Below are positions 58,201 through 64,000 of a stretch of DNA of 64,000 nucleotides, piece after piece. Source of the stretch: Acanthaster planci. Its lineage: Eukaryota > Echinodermata > Asteroidea > Valvatida > Acanthasteridae. Under the pieces are notes generated by a model, which searched no databases, had not been told where the DNA came from, and worked only from the letters and a program-made list of their open reading frames with translations. Every line of letters starts with the position of its first letter. Position 1 is the stretch's first letter. The stretch is from the NCBI RefSeq assembly GCF_001949145.1, contig NW_019091373.1:1919163-1983162 (forward strand). Direction: 5' to 3'. Both the position numbers and the translations under genes were made by a program.

Positions 58201-60253
58201 CGGTAGGCTGGCAGCCAGGTCTTACATGGGCGTTCAGTGCTACTTCAATGAATGAAATCTTTCAAACTTACTCAAATGCACATGTGTCTCAAGCTGAAAA
58301 TGTGTCCAACGTAAATCCCAGTGGTGCCAAGAAATAATGGCATCATCCTGGATAAGTGTTTTATCACACAAACCCTGTAACTTTGGAAAAATACTAAGCG
58401 TATGTTTAAAAAGTTTTTAGACACTAGTCTGCAGTAAAAACCGCCCTGGGTATAACTTGAACCCGCGATGACTTAGACAACACACACAAATAAACCTGGC
58501 ACATTTTTCCAAGAAAAGGGTCAATTCATAATTCACCAGGACTGAGTGATATTAATTTCACATCATCAACAACTGTACTTCCAGTGTGATCTTTGTTCTT
58601 GCTGTAACACATTCACTTTGCTTTCGAATTGACAGGTGTGAACAAGTTTTAGTCAAGCAGAGATAAATAGTGAGTGAATAAGCAATTTCTGCAAAACAAA
58701 GCTACACCTAAGGCTAACTCTGAACACCTGTTTGATAGGAGCTTTGCTGACCAGTTAAAAAAATATATACATACATGTACCTGCGATTTCCCCCATTCTA
58801 TTGTGGATTATTTCCTACATATGTACCTTAAGTCTCTTTGCCTGCAGTTTGTCACCCTGGAACATGGTACTCTCATTAAAGTGGTTGGGGAATTGTTTTA
58901 TAGTTTGAAGGAGATCTTCCACATCGTCTTGAATCTGTTCATCTTCTTTGGCTTCACCTGACAAAACAATCATAACAGTTTCGGTTACTTCCCTGTCCAA
59001 TTTTTATCTCTATTCTCCAGTTTGGAATATCGCATTTCCACAGGACTGTTCCACGATCAGTTTCATGTATATGTGCTGGTACAATATGAAAATACCCTAA
59101 TTTTTGACCTCTCATTAGACAATGAAACAAAATGGAGCTTCAGCGAATCACAGGGCCTCGCTCTGAAGGGGGGGAGATTAAATTATGAAAGTGAACCCTA
59201 TACTAAAGATAAAGCTGAGATTTGGGAGAAAACCCGCATTTCTATCAGGCCCTGATTTCAAAGAGCTGCTTAGCAACACAAATTGCTCAGTAAATGTATG
59301 TTTTATGCAGCAAACAGCAGGGCACCAGTCACTAGCACTATACATATCATGACCTTCTGGTGGCTAACCCATTTTTGTTGAGCAAATATTGCCTTTGTTC
59401 AGTAAATTTGCGAAATTGGCCCCTGCCTCCAACAACACCAACCTGTATAAAAAAGTTCTGCTTCAAGCAGCGGTGCGGCCTTGGCAATGGCTCGCAGCAC
59501 CACTAGGTAAGTAAAATACAGATTCTTCAGTCGCACGGGGCCCTCTCCGTCCGTGGTCTGAGGATCAAACCTTTGCTTGAACTCATCCACGTTGGGCCCC
59601 CACGTCTCTACTCCAAAGATTCCACCTTGAAGGATGGAGAGAGGACAGATTCTTCAGAGAAACTCAATGAAAACGTTTACTGGTGAAATACAGGTTCTAA
59701 CACGCTGCTAATAAGTTGCCGATGCGAAGCAGTGATACACCCACATGATTGTATACAATTACCCATGCAGTATCCTACACATGTACGAGAACATTTTGAA
59801 GGAGCTAGATAGTTCCACCTTTTTCAAAAGGCTGTTAAGTGATTTTTCTCCATAGCAACAGTAGTCCTTCTTTATTGCATCTGCTAGTGGAACTCCCAAG
59901 TTGCAATTTCAATGGAACTTTAATGGTCGCTGTCCATGTGGGTCTACATATTACACCCTGATAAAAAGAGGACCGATTTCAGAGCGGTTTTGGGTGCAAC
60001 AGGGTCATAAAGGTTAAAAAAGGGAGCTTCACATGATTCTATCCTGACATGAATACTCATGACAAGGACTTGTGTCTGTAACATAAATTTGTGCATTGTC
60101 TATATCTGTAACAGTTGCCCTTGTGAAAATTTAATGAGGACATTTTTGAATGACTCATACCTGATAATAAATATTTAGCACACAGATGGACATTGATACT
60201 ACTGTGAAGTCCGGATATCAGACGGTAGAACACTCTTTTCTCAAGGCACATTT
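55256..60253 (-). CDS. ERO1: ERO1-type endoplasmic reticulum oxidoreductase, C-terminal half (5' exons not seen)
   Basis: Six exons on the minus strand join in phase: 60253-60161, 59625-59443, 58957-58827, 58022-57936, 57418-57318 and 55358-55256 (stop). ERO1 is the FAD-dependent ER enzyme that reoxidises protein disulfide isomerase and passes electrons to oxygen, giving peroxide. Visible family blocks are [85 protein letters not shown], and the exon [27 protein letters not shown], which holds the active-site CxxC next to FAD plus the third cysteine. [25 protein letters not shown] and the terminal [12 protein letters not shown] follow. The linker between LKILFS and RREIIALF is shorter than in human ERO1A. 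The N-terminal half, with the shuttle cysteines and the exon preceding MCLEKR, was not found up to 64000 and probably lies outside. ERO1A versus ERO1B cannot be distinguished. Confidence 0.92.
55676..56264. repeat. 20-copy minisatellite in the last ERO1 intron
   Basis: Tandem array of 20 units starting GCAGAGCTCTTAGTCATGGG. Units are of two lengths: seven of about 32-33 bases with a T-run (GGACTTTTTTACTG) and thirteen of about 28 bases (GGACTTACTG or GGACTTACCG). The long units cluster on the left and the short ones on the right. Each unit except one carries a SacI-type GAGCTC. Read in the ERO1 sense direction, each short unit contains GTAAGT, a consensus 5' splice site. Confidence 0.95.
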
Positions 60254-63200
60254 CTGTCAAAAAAATGACCAAGACAATGTGAGAACTGAAACTGTGGCAA
60301 TTCTTCCTGCTAAGCAAGAGAACAGAGTTAATTGAATTGGCAGGATGGAAACAATTTAGCTCAAATACTTCTTGATATTTCAATGCTTTCCTAATGGTTC
60401 TTAACATTTTGCTTCGTCTTGAAGACTCGAAATTCTCTTCTGCTTGTACATGTACGTCAGCGCAGCAGCTGTAACTCAAATAAAATCAAGGAAAAGTTTG
60501 TTTTGTTTGCTTGTTGGGGGGGTTGATAACGATCTCCTCTAAGTTTTTAACCATAAACGGAAACAAATTTTCACTCGGAAACTAATCGTTGACTTCATTT
60601 ACGTTACACTCTGTGTGATGATTATGTACAGAAAAAGTTTCCAAAGGAAGTTACTTCAGAAATCATGGTAAAGCAAACCGCGCCCAGGTAATAGTAACTC
60701 ACTCGTTATAATTCATTTCAGAACTCCCCTCAATAAAAAAGAGAGGAAAAGAAAACCCTTGCTATGATTGCTAATCATCGTCTGATCACTACAACTACCA
60801 TGCAAAGTTTCAAGTCATTTATGCTTATCTCCCTCATTATGTTGGTGTCATGCAGTTCTAATACGTAAACCCCCTTCACTTCTGTCCAATATTCAAAAAT
60901 GTCACAGACAGGCACAATCTATGAAGATAGCATTTTGCTACCACTATCTAAATTTTTTAAAATGCCACAATGTAAAATATTATTAGTGTCTAGAAAGTAA
61001 CAAAACATTACCACAGATTCGTGTTTTTTCACAATTCATACACGAGAAAACCACTAAATTCTATTCACATATCAGTTACATGTAAAAGAAAACAACCGGG
61101 ATCAAACATGTTGCATCGTGCGACAGCCATTTCATTTCAGCTCTTCTGAGTTGTTCTCTCTTTCATTTCAAGTCAATATGGGCATTATGTAAACAGAGCG
61201 CTCCCTGTACGGGGTCACTCCAAATCTCTGTATCGGATCCAGCAACATGTCCAAGATGTCATAATGGAAGATTATGAAATTCTGAATACTTAACTAACTT
61301 TTGCATCCTCCCGTCAGCGTATGCAACGCAACTTCAAATACAAAACAAATTGATTTTTAAAAGCATGCCTGAATCTCGTGGAATTTGCAGATGTGATTCA
61401 TGGGTCAAAGTTGTCTTGGAAATCAGGGTAGTCGGTGAACTAAATAGGCCACCATGTAATGAAAACAAAAACGTTGAATAAGTTGGAGTTGCAGAATGCA
61501 AAAATGATTTGGCTGCTTTGCTTGAGAGTCTGAACTTAAAAACATGCACAGAGATTTGCTCAAGGGGTCAGTGGATGTACATGTAAGGCTCACAAAGTTG
61601 CCAAAAACGTATGGATCTGAGACCATCAAGGAAACAATGGGGCTTCATATTTGGTTGAAATATTTGCTTGTTTTTGGGCAGTTACCAGACATGAGTAGAG
61701 TTACAAAATCAAAGGAAATCACTCACTTAAGAAGTTATATATTGTTGGAAACTGGTAGCTTGATTTCAAGCAAAATGGTCTTGCAGAAAATAAAATAACT
61801 GTACTTCAAAAATTTGCAAATTTATAGCTCAGTTTAAAAAGAGCCACATTTTGTAGAAGTCACAAAGACCAGTTACCTTTTTTTGATTTTGTGAGCCTTG
61901 AGCCTAGCAAGAAGAAGCATGCAAACAAAACAATTCTATGGCACAAAGGCACAAATCTTACATAAGATAAATAGCAGAAGGAGATGGTTTGGGGAGATGA
62001 CTGGCCTTTACCTTTCAAGTATTTGGAAACTGCAGGGTTAAGTATCAGATGAGGGCAGCAAATTTTGAGGTTGGGGAGAAATTAAAGATGGAGGTTAAAG
62101 GTTAGGCAGGTGGAAAAATGAAGAAAAGAAAAAAAGTCAGTCGAGACATGGGGGGATAGGTGCAGGGGGATCTGTAGCAGTAATGTCTTTCATGTTAAGA
62201 CCAACTAAAAGCTAAGGGAAAAAAAAGTGGACTGTGAGTCTCTTCCACCCTGTGAACTGTGAGTCTTTTTTCCACCCTGTGAACTATAGCCCAGATCTGG
62301 AGTAGACGCGTTCATTAGACCGACACCCATGAGACTACATAGAGGGGCATACACTTGTGTACACTGCTTCGTGGGTGTCATGGTCAACACTCTTTGTGCA
62401 TGGGGCCGTTGACATGAGCTGTGCACGTGCTACCAAATTTCAAACTGTAGGTGCATAAAACATGCGGCCCTTGGACCAACCCAAAGAGGGATGACTCCGT
62501 GTTCATGGAGGGCACCCAGACGTGGTGGTAAATAGCAGTACAATGATGACTCTTGGTATGGGCAGATTCAGAACCCAATTTTCAGAGAGGTCAAACTTTG
62601 AGGGGGGGGAACAAAGAAATGGAAATTTTTCTCATGTAACCTTGTATGGCCTTTGAGAGAGGTGAGATACGGTTTTGGTCTTTTCAGGCACTTTTTGAAG
62701 GAAGGGAAATAAAACAGACCCAAAACATTGTCTTTTTCTCATCATTTTTCACAAGAATCATTTGGGCATCTGTTTGTCCCCCCCCGATCCACCCTTCACT
62801 ATTGCCCAGGTAGTGTTCAGGAAAACAGTGCAGTTATATTTGCACAATTGATAACATTTCCACTGAAGCCCACTGCAAGTCTATGCAAACATCAGTTTTT
62901 ATTTATCTATATATTTATAACGGATATTAAAAACGCGTCGGTTTCTGCTTCAATAGACATTCATGACGCAGTACAATCAGGAACACAAAAACATAAACTA
63001 ATGAGGAATTCAATAGCAGTTAACAATTATGGTGTTTCGTGAGTCATGTAAAGTGTGTGAACACTTTTTTTCCTCCCCTCAAAACGACATCCTGACAACA
63101 TTTACAAATCAATATGAAAACATCTCTTCCAAAGAGACATTTTAATTAATAAAGCTACAAAAACTCGCTTCAGCAATTTCATGCTGCTCTGAACTTTTTC

Positions 63201-64000
63201 CACAAAGTTCACAAACTGCACAATTGACCAGCAATGGGGATAGTCTGGCAACAATTAGCAATCATTTAGAAATCAATACCACAGTATATTTTCTGGGATA
63301 CAGGGTGCCATGCAATGATGACTGCAGTGCTGTGACGAGTCTTTCAGTAGGAACTCCACATCTGTTCTTGAGAGAGTTAGCAGCAAGTTTTTTAAAAGCA
63401 TATGAACGGATAAAAATTTTGCAAAATGTTGGCGACATTTTTGTCAGGGGAATGTGTCCCTTCCCCATTACCTCGGACAGACTTGTCTGTGAGCAATGTT
63501 TGGTATCCCTCAGAGTTGGCTGGCTCATTGGGTCTGCCAAGGACAGAAAGAGAAAGAACGAAGTATTAGTTTCGATCGTTTTCACATTTTTGACATTTCT
63601 TTGCCAACTTCAGACATGTAAACACTTCCATTGCTGCTGTATTAGAATGGTTCCGGAAGCAGCCCATTGATTAAAATGTCATTTTACCAAGGGGAACCGG
63701 TGTAATGGTGCTGCACACTGCATGGGATTTTGAAGCAGTAACTCAACGAAAACTTAATTTCTAAATACCAAAAAGGTGAAACATGGAACATACATTTTAA
63801 AAAATGCAAAAATTTCAATGTTTTTTGTAAATTTCAACTTTCTTTTTTTGCATGTGGCCCTAAATGCTCATACAGAAGCATCTGTGGGGAACGCCCTGAC
63901 GCCTTTGAAAGGGTTGGAGTTCGTAATATACTTCATCCGTGGCTGAAAATTGCCACACCGAACAACTGCTATACCACACAATTTTGTGTGGACCCCATCA
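60254..64000. other. Upstream ERO1 intron or flank, no exon recognised
   Basis: The exon coding for the segment before MCLEKR was searched for by eye on the minus strand and not found. A C-run followed by GATCCACCC (62778-62798) resembles the other hAT-end-like words. A two-copy tandem of about 27 bases (GTGAGTCTCTTCCACCCTGT-type) lies at 62235-62287. The open frames at 63224-63670 and 62384-62578 have no family features. Confidence 0.4.

Noticed and set aside
23539-60253. Functional clustering of disulfide/redox genes (COA6 with ERO1)
   Set aside because: They act in different compartments and are separated by unrelated genes; proximity over 35 kb is not evidence of a system.
60254-64000. 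Missing 5' exons of ERO1
   Set aside because: Scanned by eye for the Trp-Leu-Glu-Gly exon and earlier cysteine blocks on the minus strand; nothing matched.

Overview
This is animal nuclear DNA. The genes are split by introns of a few hundred bases to several kilobases with standard GT-AG junctions. The non-coding DNA is AT-leaning and full of small decayed transposons. Poly-G/C runs, ACATGTACATG-type words and the mix of element types suggest a marine invertebrate, most likely a lancelet (Branchiostoma) or a similar deuterostome. That placement is inference; a protein search would settle it. There is one undetermined base, at 45379.

Layout. From 1 to about 8.7 kb is a transposon graveyard. 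It holds an inverted pair of TA-flanked MITEs, one of which is interrupted by a PIF/Harbinger element. From 8.8 to 18.5 kb, on the minus strand, lies a four-transmembrane MS4A/CD20-like gene whose 7.7-kb second intron holds a broken LINE and a second LINE relic. From 18.5 to 22.9 kb only a possible short orphan terminal exon and a CpG-dense patch stand out. From 22.9 to 26.3 kb, on the minus strand, is COA6, a cytochrome c oxidase assembly factor. Its head abuts that of NAA30 (26.3-31.8 kb, plus strand), the catalytic subunit of the NatC N-terminal acetyltransferase, so the two appear to share a bidirectional promoter. After the NAA30 3' region and more MITEs comes an intronless LC8 dynein light chain (39.3-39.6 kb, minus). 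A plus-strand hydroxysteroid 11-beta-dehydrogenase-1-like SDR (45.7-50.2 kb) has six coding exons. It converges tail to tail on the 3' half of an ERO1 endoplasmic-reticulum oxidoreductase gene (55.3-60.3 kb, minus), whose 5' exons were not found in the window.

The genes are unrelated housekeeping and accessory loci; I see no operon-like cooperation. All exon models were built by joining reading frames across splice sites whose phases agree, and by resemblance to known families. No search was run. The points most worth a second look are: a 20-copy minisatellite in the last ERO1 intron, 13 copies of which carry a consensus GTAAGT donor in the sense orientation; the tight COA6/NAA30 head-to-head arrangement; a pair of inverted tRNA-derived repeats in the COA6 leader intron; a nested transposon with its empty site preserved in a sister copy; and a cysteine-rich N-terminal extension of NAA30.
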